From: Diphasiastrum complanatum
Lineage: Eukaryota > Streptophyta > Lycopodiopsida > Lycopodiales > Lycopodiaceae
Assembly: GCA_029204225.1 (NCBI GenBank)
Contig: CM055096.1
Span: forward strand, 77,426,580 to 77,490,579
Length of the DNA: 64,000 nucleotides
Direction: 5' to 3'
The number at the start of each line of letters is the position of its first letter. Position 1 is the first letter of the stretch. Under the pieces are notes generated by a model. That model saw only the letters and a program-made list of their open reading frames with translations. It ran no database searches and was not told the origin of the DNA. A program made the position numbers and the translations under genes. Below, piece by piece: positions 44,215-56,782 of this stretch.

Positions 44215-45560
44215 ATCCAAATGAGTTATTCATCAATGAGAGTCCATCTTGGATACTATCGATGATCCAAAGCTAGCAACTGCATGTGCCTATATCACCA
44301 AATGTGAAGCAATGAGACAATATTCATGAAGAGGAACGCATATTGCAGACCAGATCAGCAAGACCCGACGAACATCACCTACTACCGTTGATGGATACTC
44401 AACAGCCACAATCACCACAAGTGCAATCACCGGCTACTACAAGATCCAGGTCCTCATAACCAACCGAGATATTCCAACTACTCACATCATCCCCTCGCAT
44501 TCCAACTACCACCACAGGCAACAGATTCAGGGGAGGGAGAAAGGGAGCTACTTGCAACCACACAAGGAAAAAATACAATTGTAGTTGATCCCACTCAAGA
44601 AGACAAAGATTAAGAAGACAAACGAGTATCCAAAGGGACTCAACCAAGAGGAACATCCCAGCCATAAACCTCGGGCTTTGAACATGGGAAAAGATAAAGA
44701 TCCTTAAGGAGGGGGAAGAACAAGTATTGGAAAATCACTCTTCTCCTTCAACCACACCATCCATATTCCCGTCATCCATTTCTCTTGCCACGACATTTGT
44801 ATCTACTTTCATGTTTGTTATATTATTTACATCATCTATCGCAACTTCCATCATCTAAATACCACCACCACCACCTTACCAAACATCTTTCTGTTATTTC
44901 ACCATTCATCTCTTTTCAGACCCCGATAGTCTTACCGAGGCAGCTAAAAAATCATTATAATGTCTTGCAGAAACCAACTACCACCTATATTGGTTGGTCA
45001 ATCTAAAAGAAAGCAGGTGAAGCTGCAAGAAAAGATAAGAAAAAAGAAAGAAAAAACCGAGTGTCAACAAATAACAGATCAAAGGAAAAGATGAAGACAA
45101 CAGTGGACCTACAGGATAAAGTGAGCTCCATACCAAGTAATTAGTGATCAAAATTTGACACTACAAAGATTTGAAGTTGCAACTGTGATATTGTCAATTC
45201 CTTCACCTTCCACCAAACCCCTCATCATGTTTCCCTACCTTCATCAACCCATATGTTCCATCTGTTTCTACCATCATTTCGTCACCTCTTTAAAGACTGA
45301 TAACCCAAGGTTTGTGTGACCTACCAATTGAAGGTTCTCTACTTTTCGTCGAGACAAGAGTGTCAATGAGGCTGGGACTTCAACTAGAAGAAGAACTGAG
45401 GAAACACCTTGAAGCAAAAGGACGATACAAAGAGTGCCAAGGCAATTCATGATTATTTGACAAGATTTACGAGAGAATTGTCTGAGAAATTCAAAGAAAA
45501 GATCCAAAGGCAATTTTTCAGAGGACAATATGTTCAGATGATTGAGAGCTGGTATACATA
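44215..45560 (+). pseudogene. Ty3/gypsy-type gag remnant, inverted relative to the 41-kb copy
   Basis: ccaaatgag...gatactatcgatgatccaaagc at 44218-44285 (TIDDPKLATACAYITKCEAM) matches the minus-strand gag at about 41735-41660 closely. Farther on only scattered charged segments are readable (KSAKAIHDYLTRFTREL near 45440), and the zinc knuckles and protease are not found. No gene is seen between 43886 and 44215 or between 45560 and 45850. Confidence 0.5.
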
Positions 45561-45849
45561 CTAGTGGTTAGGCCTTATTTGGGACCCATTCCGTTGGGCA
45601 TAAGAATGAGATTCATGACATTTGAAGCCATCGAAAAGGAGATAAGCTACAAGACACTCTTGACAAAAAGAAAGCTGAAAAGAACAAGCAAGAGACTCTC
45701 GGTTTCGCAGGGCTATCTTGATAATCTGCTATGACTTTGAAGTGTTGCCGAGAAGTGTGACGATATCAACCAATAAGTTCTTGGTTTTACGCAAGCAAAT
45801 GTTGATCCATGCCTTTCCAAGAATCAAGCGTCAAAGCTAAGGCATTGTA

Positions 45850-47880
45850 GTGGAAACTGCAACACTATACTCAAAGACTCCATTTGAAGCCTATCATGGA
45901 TACAAATTGAGTCTGAAGCACCTCCGAGTGTTTGGTTGTCTTTGTTATGTGTAGATTCCTTCTGATCTAAGAAAGAAACTTGATCCTGTTAGCTACAAAA
46001 GTATCTTCATCGGATACTCGACATCACAGAAAGCTTATTGGATCTACGATGTCGAATCGGGACGAATCACAGTCAGCAGTTGAGACATTGTCTTTCTCAA
46101 AGATAGATTTTACGACTTCAAGCAGAAGCAGCCAATGCAGGAGTTTGGTCCAACGACTCCAATCACCATCGATAGGCCCCGTCCGACCTATGACTGTTTT
46201 GAGAACAATTGCAGATACCTATGTCACATAGCTAGAAGAGTCATCTTCTCAGCAATCGACTATTGTTCGAAGGTATGCTTGACATTGAGATGATCCTGAT
46301 CATTATGTTTCTCAGACATTCATCAGTTATGATGAACCTGTCTCAATAGAAGAGGCATTGTGGAGCTCAAATGCAGACAACTGGTATAACCATGAATGTT
46401 GAATATAATTCATTGGTGTCTTGTCAAGCCTCCTCCTGATGCAAAGATTATTGACACTAAGTGGATCTTCAAGTTGAAGCTTAATCCAGATGGAATGGAA
46501 AGCTCGACTGGTCGTCAAAGGATATGAACAAACTTATGGGATTGAATACACTAAGACGTTCAGTCGAGTAGTAAGACTTCATTAAATTCAATCATTACTT
46601 CATATCGTAGTTGCTGAAGATCTGGAAGTTCACCAGATGGATGTTCAGACAACATTTCTGAATGGATACATACAAGAAGATATCCCTATCTGTCAACCCG
46701 AAGGTGACGTCCTTCAAGGTCGTGAACACAAGGTATGCAAGTTGCATAAAGCTCTCTACAGGCTAAAGCAAGCTCCAAGGGCCTGGTTCGATAGAATCAA
46801 TCGATTCTTTTTCCAACACAACTTTACTTCAAATTCTGTCAACTCTAATGTTTATCTCAAATACACAGGCCCAAGCTATGTTATAACAGCTCTACACATT
46901 GATGACTCTCTAATTATCATCAATTTGAATCAGTTACTACAAGAGACAAATTCTCTATTGTCGAAGGAATTTGAAATGACTGTTTCAGGCCTAGTGCAGT
47001 TCCTTCTCGAGATCGAGATATAGAGATAGAGCAAACAGAAGGGTCACGATAAGCCAAGAAAGGTATCTAATCAGTGTACTCTACAGGTATGCATGGAAAA
47101 CTGCAAGTCAATTGACTCGCCTATGTATCCAAGATTCAAATTGTCCAAGGACATGTGCTCTACAGCTGAAGCAGAGAAGAAGGAGATGTGCAAATACTCC
47201 TATCAGTTAATAGTTGGATCGATCATGTATGCCATGGTGTGCACTCAACCCGATCTTGCCTATATGGTCAGCACACTGTCACAATCTATGCCGAATCCTG
47301 ACCTACCTCACTACAAAGCTCTACTAAGAGCATTGATATACATTCAAGCCACAAAGCACTATGCTATGTGCTATAATGGAAATATAGAGGATGATCTAAC
47401 TCTTAAAGTTTATTCTGACTATGACTGGGCTGGAGACGTGGACACATGAAATGAAAATTCACTTCTGGTTATCTATGCTTTTTGGCAGGAGGACCCATTT
47501 CATGGAATAGTCGAAAGCATAAATGGATTTCTTTGTCTTCCATAGAGTTTGAATATATCGCAGTTAGCTCTGTAGTAAAGGAGATCATCTGGCTCAGAAG
47601 ATTGTATCAAGATCTGATGTTTCCTCAAATCAGGCCAACTTCTATTGCGACAATCAGAGCTGCATTGCTCTATCTCTGAACCCATGAACTCACTCTAGAA
47701 CTAAACACGTTGAAGTTCAATTTCATTTCCTTAGAGAGAAAGTTCTGAACAAGGTTGTCAAATTAAGTTACTGTCACATTGATAGTATGTTGACTGATAT
47801 TTTGACTAAACCTTTGACAAGGGAAAATCATGTTGTCATATGCAATCTCATTAAACTTCATTCAATATCCTAAGAGTCTA
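45850..47880 (+). pseudogene. Ty1/copia integrase end, RT and RNase H remnant
   Basis: It starts at the integrase C-terminus (KTPFEAYHGYKLSLKHLRVFG, SIFIGYSTSQKAYWIYD), then the RT N-part near 46440, a good RT frame 46637-47023 (MDVQTTFLNGYIQED, LYRLKQAPRAWFDRI, and HIDD in place of YVDD near 46900), then connection and RNase H (SPMYPRFKLSKDM, KVYSDYDWAGDVDT, ending ILTKPLTRE near 47820). Same family as 6345-9333, with independent breaks. Integrase catalytic residues and everything upstream are missing. Confidence 0.84.
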
Positions 47881-47884
47881 GATT

Positions 47885-48250
47885 AAGGGAGGATTTTGGA
47901 GTTAATTTTCCCTCATTCTCACCTGAATTCATCTCCTATACTATGTGAATATTCTCTCTCTACAACAACATGCAACCTTACTTGCACAAGTCAAACAATC
48001 TGTATATACATCGACTTTGAAGCAGAGCAGGATTGACTTTGACTTACCCAACATCAATGTCATCGACATCAACTCAAGGGCAAACGATTAACTCGACTCA
48101 TCCGACTCCCTCGACGTCCGTCGACTGTCACCACTCAAAAGGAAGCTCTCGCTTTGCTCTATCCAATACAAACTACATCACCATTCACTATGTAGTAACT
48201 GCACTACTTCACGACTATTACCTATACAGTTCACTCTAATGGTACGGTTG
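47885..48250 (+). repeat. Purine tract and decayed 3' LTR of the 45.9-47.9 kb copia
   Basis: aagggagga (47885-47893) is followed by TTTTGGAGTTAATTTTCC, which aligns to TGTTGGAGTTAATGTTAC at 8747, so the terminal TG has mutated. Sequence resembling the sister LTR fades by about 48250; the right end is lost. Confidence 0.55.
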
Positions 48251-51100
48251 TAATCTTTATGACCACCTTGGATGACCTTGAAAATATTCAAAAAATACTT
48301 TCGTTTCCATGTTTTCAAATACATAGAAAATGTTTGGGGTAGGCTAATGAACTCTAGTTGCTACACAATCTCAATCACTTGTGGGTATATAATGTTCTCT
48401 AGATGTATCCAAAACGTTTCAATGTCTATCGATACACGAAATACATTCTTATCTTGCGACATCATGACAACGTTTCGTGCATGTTTTGAAGGATTGATCA
48501 TAAATTTCAATATGTTTGTCTTTCTAACAGCACTAATCTACACTTCGATATAGAAAGTGTAAGTTAGAAATTAATCAAAACAATTTACTTTTTGATTAAA
48601 TGCATTGGAATGGACTTTACTTACCTTGACAATGGATACTAAGACTAGCTTCTCCTCTGAAGCCATATGAAGCTTGGGCTTGTCCCATGGAATAGGCATC
48701 ACCAATCGAAAAAAGTCATCACCATTCACAGGATTAGAACTAAGCTCTTTACCTTGAAATGGCGTTTTGTTTCCTTCATAACATGTCCCCTTGCTTCTTC
48801 TCCTAATTTTGATGACTCGAATTGATAATCCTTTGTCCTCTCTTCAAACTCATCCTACATATGAGTTTAAATTTATCCATAAAAAGTCTTCAAAATTTCT
48901 ATGGTGCTAATTATCATGTACCATAAAATATTGTCGAACCTTAAAGACGATCTGGCTTAGGAGTGTCAAAGAGCAATCCTACCATGTTTTCCAAGCTCCT
49001 TCTCTCTTGGTCTCCATTTCTAGCTATTTGCTCATCCAAATCAAATCCTCGAGAGGAATGTGTTTCAAAAGAGCAGCTTTATCAAAACTGTCTGATCTGA
49101 AATATTCTATCAGATAGATTGGGCTTGACATATGCCTCTTTAGTCTGCAACAATAAATTTGAGATCACGAGAGTGACTCTAAAAATCTATAATATAGCTC
49201 TAATATAATTCATAATAATTTCATATTGCATATAGATAAATTCACTTACTATTTCATAGAATTAAAAGTACCATTGTATTAATAAATCCATAGTTGCACT
49301 TAGACATGAACTAGATCTTTTAGAGGTGTTCGTATACTACAATATATTAATAGGAGACAAAATATGTAATAAAACTTTATATATGGGTGTTGAGCATATC
49401 ACAATTAACATAGAAGCCCTTGTGACAAAGGAATGGAACATATGCTTACCGTGACAACCATGGTTGTGACCAAATTAATTATAATCATGACAATAGGAGC
49501 TTGTGACTCCACAGTCACTATGAAAGATATAACAATTAATCAACAAGCCTAGAATACAAAATATAGGGAGATAATATCAATAGTATACTAGCTTCTTAGA
49601 TACTACCTCGGTAGAAACCTTCTATGCTTTCATCATTACTTGCACGTACAATGGTTAATGTAATTTCATACCATACAACTATTCACATAATGGTTCACAC
49701 CATTTTATTTGATTAAAAAACTTTGTATTCAAAGGAAAAAATACACAAGTACCCGATTATTCTAGTCGAGGCCAGTAACAACTCTTTCTCATCTTGCTTC
49801 TCAAAGTTGATAAAGGTGGCAGCCACACAAATGTGCCAATATTTCATGTTTTGAAAAGCTATATTCATTAGAAAAGAAAGAAAGACTCAAATGAGTGCAA
49901 CTCAAAAAAAAAAAAAACAATCCTCATCAAACATACTCATGAAACAAATATTAAGAAAAAATAAAATAAGTCGTGCCTTCTTTGATCTTGGACATGAATG
50001 TTCTCGATCTGTTGTTCCCATCCCAAACAAAAAGCATTTTGTTGCTCAAATGGGACCACTCCGGGCTTCTTGCAAGGTCGGCCTCAAACTCCTCATTTAC
50101 GACATACCACATGGGGACCCAATTTGAAGTGATTGGAGGAGTTACTTCAATTTCATTGCCATCCATGTTGGTGCATAATTGATGCTGGTTGGGACTTTTA
50201 GTCTTGTCAGAATTGATTGACATAGATTTATTTGTATCAATTTTTCATAGTATTCACTAGCATCTTCCTTTCTCTTGTGGGACTTTTTCCCTATACATAT
50301 CATGTACAAAATACATTGGCAAATCAAAATAATGAAAATAATCTCTCAAATACAGTACAAACTCCATAAAACATAATGTCTCACAAATATGTGATACTAA
50401 ATGATTCAAAAAAAAGAAGAGCAAAAGTAATTTAAAGAGGACAAAAGGTCATTACCTTTTGTTGGCGTCTCTTGGATGAAAACATCCACAGACTCATATA
50501 TGTTATCATGAAGTTGAGCATGGCCTTGCAAAGGTGGGTCATCATCTTGTGCGATAGACTCTTGAGTAGGTCTAACAACCTCAAGAAATGGTTTAGTATC
50601 TGGTTGTTCAAACAATGGCTCCATGTATATAGGAGAAACAAGTGCTACTATTGGGGCAAAAATTAAAACAGATTGTTGGCTATCACAACTATCTCTTCTA
50701 CAATTAGATCTTTAATTATATCTAGATAACTTTGAAACAACTATCTCTTCTACAATTAGATCTTTAATTATATCTAGATAACTTTGAAAATGAAGACGAT
50801 GCCATTGATAGACAAACTAAATTGATAGGATAATTTTACTAAGTTGAATTAGCAATACAACACCTTCATTACCAACAAAGCTTAAAACTCAAGAACAAAA
50901 CACAATAGAAAACATGTTCCTTGTGACAATGCACTAAGAACCAAGCACTCTAGCTGGAGAAAGTAGTTTGTATCTTTGAAATAAGGTAGGTCGGCACCTT
51001 TTCCAACAAGTTGTCTTAGACGCTCAATGGACTTTCCAAACCGGTCACTTTTCCAAATTTGTAACGAATCCTTCAATTCCAACGGACCCCGTCAGACACA
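48250..51100 (-). pseudogene. Unidentified multi-exon gene remnant with a WDGNNR motif
   Basis: Minus-strand coding islands separated by AT-rich sequence: about 51080-50900 (KSDRFGKSIERLRQLVGKG); about 50650-50456 (MEPLFEQPDTKPFLEVV, ending in donor AAAAG|GTAATG); 50290-49975, starting after acceptor TATAG and joining in phase (KKSHKRKEDASEYYEKLIQ, one frameshift, then WVPMWYVVNEEFEADLA and MLFVWDGNNRSRTF); about 49140-48960 (LLKHIPLEDL); about 48860-48625 (FFRLVMPIPWDKPKLHMA, ending in donor TCAAG|GTAAGT); about 48535-48250 (DKNVFRVSIDIETFWIHLEN). WDGNNR resembles the DGxHR core of ParB/Srx-like folds with His replaced by Asn; that link is a guess. Several stops suggest a pseudogene, perhaps a captured or relic host gene. 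Confidence 0.45.
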
Positions 51101-51831
51101 CTCCCTCAAGTGCCAAATTTTTTCAGGTGGCCAATGTAGTGCTAGACATGCATAAAGTTTTGCTTTCAAGGCTTTCATACACCCATGCATCACTTGTCTT
51201 TGTTTAGCTACTATGAATGAGCTACAAGAATCTAATTAAGCTTGTTATGTAGCAGATAATAGCATTATCATGGCTGAAAGTGCCTTCATGTCTGCACATG
51301 AGATTTGTGTGCCTAATGTCTAATGTCTAACTGGTTGCTTCTGATGTGGTGTAGTATGATGGTAGTAAAACAACCATTCGATGTGTGTATTTCATGTTTT
51401 GTAAAGAAATACTATCTCAAACCTGCTGTCTAACAACGACTAAACAGGAGCCTGCAAAACTTTAAGTTTGATCATTTCATTTGGAGTTACAGGTGAAAAT
51501 AGCACAAGGACGGTGAAGAAATTGGGTGATGGAGGGGAATGCACGGGAGGGAGAGAGATAGTGTTTGATAGCTCCCTATCTAACCAAAACACAGAACACT
51601 AGCCATGTACCTAGTAGACCCGGATGTACCTAACCACTAATCGATGCACTTGAGGGCATTGCCAATAGACCCAATGGCGAGTATCCAGCATCTTTGAATT
51701 GTCGAGAAGGTTAGTCCAAGGCTATAGAGTAGAACAAAACCGCATGTTGCCAAAAATATCTGGTTAACAAAAAAATTGCTATCTGCGAGTCAAGTTATAA
51801 ATAACCTTTTCTATAACCTACTGGTTATAAC
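51101..51831. other. Non-coding sequence between the relic gene and the hAT element
   Basis: No ORF, repeat or RNA structure recognised. It ends with gagctcac, the left target-site copy of the hAT insertion. Confidence 0.4.
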
Positions 51832-51839
51832 GAGCTCAC

Positions 51840-53604
51840 CAGTGTTGGGTGGGTATCACTATTTTAAATACCAGCCCGGTCATGGTATTGAAGTACTTCG
51901 CATTTTCTAATATCAGGCGGATCTATGGTATTAAAGAAAATAAGTTTTAGAGTACTTGTCGGGTATGAACATAGACAAAATCTACAAACTTCAAACTAAT
52001 ATTTCAAAGGTAATACCAGCCGGTCATAAACCTGGGTATAGATAATTAGAATTTTATTGTTAGAACTTATAATTACAAGTTACAAGCCCTGTTCTTGTCT
52101 AAAAAAAAAAATCAGTTAATGGATTTTTGCTGATTCATTTTGAATATTATTTGTGAGCTCGACTTAATTAATTTATTAAGTGCACTTAATTCAGCCCATA
52201 TTAAAGAAATTTAGACCATTGCTTGAATCAATTGAAAATCAAACAATGCAAGAACAAGTTGAAGGCAGTAGATGCAGACATGTAGAATGCAGACCTATGA
52301 AAACAACATTCACCATCTTCTGCAACTGAGTCTGTTTTCTTCATTCTCAGTGTATCATTGCCTAACTCCTGAAGCACTATATTATCTTTCTTGTGAAGCC
52401 TCAAATGAAGTCCAATGCGAGCATTCACAGTCGGTTTGAGCAAGTCTTAATCTATTTTTGAGAGAGAATCTGGGCCAACGCCTCTTTTTGTTAGGCTGCA
52501 GATTACTGCCACATAAAACCTTGCAGCTTGAAGACACAATTGCGTTTTACCGTCCTTGTTCGGTTGCTATAATGTGCCACGATGCAACCCCCTCCTTTTG
52601 TTGGAAAAAATTGTTCTTGCTGCTGCACTGGAGGATCTTCTTCGCTTATAAGTTGTCCCGACCGGGGACAACGAAGAAGTTGTCTCCGACCAGACCAGTA
52701 GTCTCTATAACCGCTGCTAAATTTCAACAATCAGCTGCCTCTTGTAGAAAAGTCTTTGTGCTAATATGCGAGATGCCACCTATAACCCACACATGATAAA
52801 AATATACAATTTGTTAAATCTGTTTTCTAGCACATTGCAGCAATGATGACTACTCTCTTAGCGCGTTGTAAACAATGACAAGAATATTAAAAGTTCAAAG
52901 TTCAAAGCTTCTGTCCCAATTTCCAAACTACTGGTATAGAAGATACGATGATATGCAGATACATGGCAGGATAGAAGACGCAAGACAATCCAGAGTGCAC
53001 AGTGCACACTGAAAAAACAAAAAAACAGATTTCCTTGGTTGTCACATTGTCACTAGGCGTTTGGAGTTTGGAATTTGGAAGCGCCAACCACCAAACTCTA
53101 GAGAATGGAGAATGGAGAATGGAGCATCAGCCACCAACGAGCAATGAGGCGCCTCCAACGAGCAAAGGAAACATGATCAATGGAGCCTGGAGGAAAACGA
53201 GACTGGATGGCGGAGAGAGAGGATCGATGGGGGAAAACCAAAGTGAGAAACATGGAGTAGGGAATAGCGAACGGGGGTAATCTTTAATGAGAGAGAGATG
53301 GAGGGTGTAAATATGGGTACTAATGGCATTTAATGGCTATTTCAAGGCTTGTAATAGAAATATATTTTTCAAGATATGATACCCGAGCATAGGGTGGTAC
53401 TGTCATTTTTGCTCTGGTCGGGGTATATCCCGGGTATATGGGATTTTTATACCATACTGGTTGGGTTTTGACTATGGTATCCCTGATCTAATACTAGGGG
53501 CATCCTGTTAATTGGCCGGTATCTCATTTTTATATTCTACGCTGGTAGGGGTTATGATACCCAAGTTGATACGAGCCATAGCCCCATATACCCACCCAAC
53601 ACTG
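51840..53604. mobile_element. Non-autonomous hAT DNA transposon with exact target-site duplication
   Basis: Termini are CAGTGTTGGGTGGGTAT (51840) and its reverse complement ending CAACACTG (53604). They are flanked by an identical 8-bp duplication, gagctcac, at 51832-51839 and 53605-53612. CAGTG-type ends with an 8-bp duplication define hAT. Subterminal regions are rich in ggtat/atacc motifs, likely transposase-binding sequence. The 1.76-kb interior has no transposase motif, so it must have moved in trans. Minus-strand exon-like frames inside (52443-52228 and 52730-52503) are unidentified and could be captured host sequence. Confidence 0.88.
52228..52745 (-). other. Exon-like frames inside the hAT element (possible captured sequence)
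   Basis: 52443-52228 reads LKPTVNARIGLHLRLHKK and LGNDTLRMKKTDSVAEDGE; 52730-52503 reads LLRCPRSGQLISEEDPPV and KRNCVFKLQGFMWQ. Neither resembles hAT transposase (no BED finger, no C-terminal dimerisation motif) and I recognise no family. Base composition is higher in GC than the surrounding element ends. Gene capture is an inference. Confidence 0.3.
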
Positions 53605-53612
53605 GAGCTCAC

Positions 53613-54723
53613 CAACATACCGTCTCAACATTGCTAATCCCAATGATGTTTAAACGTTGTTTAAGTTGTTTAACCATTGGAAAGTTTATAGCACATGATG
53701 AGCTTTGAAAGTTTGAGCATGACTTGTGAGTCAGGAGCTGACCCTAAATTTCAAAGTACACTCTAGACTATGGGCCTTCTCTTTCCTATGGTTTTTGTAG
53801 CATCTATCCGTTGGCCTTCCTTTCGACCACTATTTGGCCTATTCTTCAAATTTCGAATGTTATGTGGGGTTGGAGTCATTCCGTCATACAGACGGGCCCT
53901 GCCTTTCATTGCTCTGCTCTGGCCTTCAGCGCATCGATTGCTCTGTTTTCAGTTTCTTCAGCCCTTTCGTTGTTGGCTTTTGCGCTTGGCTATGAGCACT
54001 TTCGCCTCCTCCTTTGCGGCCTCTTCTCGTCGCGATCCTCTGCAGATCCTTCTCCATCCGCATCTCTCTCCGATTCTGCAACTGCTTCTGTGCATAGACA
54101 TGCTTTCTGCGCTTCTTTTGACCTACTTTTTGTATATATCATAGCATGATCTTGCTTCATTATTAGCCTGAAGCAAAACAGCACCCCCTTGTTTGTTGCT
54201 GCTACTTTGCCATGCTTTGCTGCCTCCTTACTTTTCTTATACTCTGCATCTCAGAAGATTTATCAGTGCATAGGCATGTCTTCCATTCGCACCATATGTC
54301 GGCTTCTGCATAGATGTTTGAACTTCTCTTTTCTGGATTTAACTTGAGAGTGTGGGCCTCAGGGAATAGATCAAGAAGAATGATTCACTATCATGCATTG
54401 TTGCACTTATTTTTCAATTTGCGTCTTATTTATTAATCTGGATTCAGATCCGAGGCTGAAAGATTTTAAGGGGGCAGTCACCTGCTCTTTCTGTTTATGT
54501 TCCAGAATTCTTTGTCTTGCTTTCTTATCAGGGTTGTCAATTTGGAATCTCCGATTTTGAAACACAGAATTTACATCTTAAAGTTGACAAGGTTTAACAA
54601 ACGCTCAATATACTCTCTTGATGGTGGCCACTGATCGAAAGCGGAGGTCCTCAGGATTGGCGTGTGCAAAAAATGAGAAAAACGACATTACATCCAAAGT
54701 AGTCAGCAGGAGATATAAAAGGT
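53613..54723 (+). promoter_or_regulatory. Upstream region / probable 5' UTR of the MYB3R gene
   Basis: About 1.1 kb between the hAT insertion and the MYB3R start codon. Two overlapping frames (124 and 112 codons at 53770-54149) show no domain and read like TC-rich leader translated by chance. I could not set a transcription start or a TATA box; UTR introns are possible. Confidence 0.4.
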
Positions 54724-54845
54724 ATGGCGAGCAACAAAGTGAAGGGCAACAGCAGCACGACCGAGGAGATTCCACATTCATCTATATGCTCTTCTGGTCC
54801 TGACACGGAGGATGATGCCACCAATCAGCTGCCTCCTGTTCAGGG
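54724..54845 (+). CDS. MYB3R: MYB3R exon 1 (coding part)
   Basis: 122 nt from ATG, low-complexity Ser/Thr/acidic residues, ending VQ plus GG before donor GTGAGT. Intron 1 (54846-55065) is short, 220 bp, and has no transposon signature. Confidence 0.8.
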
Positions 54846-56302
54846 GTGAGTTCTCTCAGGATAGTTCCGATCTACATTTTTCAGGACTTTCGTAAATATA
54901 CCTGTGACACTTCCGCAACAAAACTAAGCGACAGTATCAACACCTTAATATCATCCCATTCTCTTATTCTCACGGAAAAGTCTTTGTCAGTGCTCGTTTT
55001 CCTGATTTATTGTATGTCATCGATTATGTTTTTGAAAATGGTCTTATGGCCTGTACATGATGCAGACGAGTTGGTGGTCCAACTCGGAGGTCGTCGAAAG
55101 GAGGATGGACTCCCGAGGAGGTATGTTCATGTCTTTTTAACACGGTGCTGCTCTCAATTTGTCTTGACACCTTATCAATCGAGTATACAAAGCCATAGAT
55201 CTCTTACATGGGAATTTTTTTGGTTTGGTTTCCACTGGGGAGTTTGGATAAACTTCAAACATGAAAGACCGTGGCAACATAGCAATGGGAGATAATCAGG
55301 CTGCTGGAATGCTGCAGCTATGCTGCCATATCACTATTCAATGGGCTGAGCTGGGTATTAGCTCTCAGTTTATTAATTCCCTTTTTTGTCTGCAATAGTG
55401 AAAAGCAACGGACGAACTTATGTTCCACCCAGTGTTCGGGAAACCTCTTTGGACTTGTCGCATATTTTCCTATACCCAGATTCATGTATCGTTTTTTTGA
55501 AATGAATACCGGTACAAATCCTGGAATTTATGAAACACATCCTCGTCAATCCTACGATTATAAAAGATCGTTTAAAAAGTCCTACGGAAAAAAATGTCCT
55601 AGAAACAACACTGAAAATTTTTAGCTTGTCATTTAATCTCCTGCACTAATTTTTAGTTGTTCTCCACCCAAAAATAAGACATTCAACAAAGTAGCATTCA
55701 ACTTACAACTTAAAACTATCATGGTTAAACCTAAATATACCAATTTGAGTATAAGCTTTTATAAACAAAAATATGTCTCAATAAAAAAAATTCAAATGTA
55801 CCACAAAATTTGAAAGCCTCATCATTGCCCCCATAGATGTGTCGAATCGCGATTCATTGAAAGAACCGCGATTCGAAAGACCTTTTCGAAAAGGTTATGT
55901 TCGAACCGTTTTTTGACTGTGAACCGTTTTAAAAAAAAAAAAACTGGTCGCCTCCTCTTGACCTCCTGCTCCTCACGACTCCTGCTCCTCACGACCTCCT
56001 GCTCCTGCTCCTCGCGACCTCCTGCAGCCTGCTCGTTACCTCCCCCTGCTCGTTACCTCCCTCTGGGCCCTGAAGCTTCCCAGATTTCCGTGCCTGAGAG
56101 AGAGAGAGATCCGAGACACTGGACAGAATATAGATCCGCGAGTCTGGAGAGAAATCTGAGAGAGAGAGAGACGGGTGGAGTTGTGTGAGAGGGGTGGAAT
56201 TGTGTGTGTCACGTGTGGCTGTTCAGTGTGTGTTCAGTGTGTGTGACTATTGACAAATGTGTGTGTGTGTGTTAAATGTTTGACAATGTGTGTGGGTGTG
56301 TG

Positions 56303-56344
<42 letters not shown>

Positions 56345-56749
56345 GTCATTTTCGTGAAATTCGAATCATTGAACATTTGCTAATTTACCACTAATAACCA
56401 TGCACATGGTACATTGGAATATGACATATGCAATATGTAATATGTATGTTGTGACATTAATGTTTAAAAAAAAAAACCCTAAAACCGATTTGCCAGTTCG
56501 AACCTGGAGAAGTTGATTCTTTCTCGATTCAAACTCGATTCAAACACGGTTGGAGTGATGGATCATTGTAGCAAATAGTCCAGTGACTAGTCGCTCCACT
56601 CTCTAGGTTCAGAGAGAAATGGCTGTGAAGATCACTCTCTGTGTTCAAGCTTGTGAAGTTCGGGATGCTTCAAAGTTCAAATGTGAACCAGCGACTCGTG
56701 AGGCAGTAGGCTCGTTCTAACTTCTGAAGCTTTGGATTCTAGCATCTCA

Positions 56750-56782
<33 letters not shown>

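Noticed and set aside
53770-54149. 124- and 112-codon overlapping ORFs upstream of MYB3R
   Set aside because: No domain, composition like a TC-rich leader, and neither is in phase with the MYB3R exons.
54618-54803. 61-codon ORF overlapping MYB3R exon 1 in another frame
   Set aside because: The frame starting at 54724 joins in phase with two conserved R1 exons; the 54618 frame does not.
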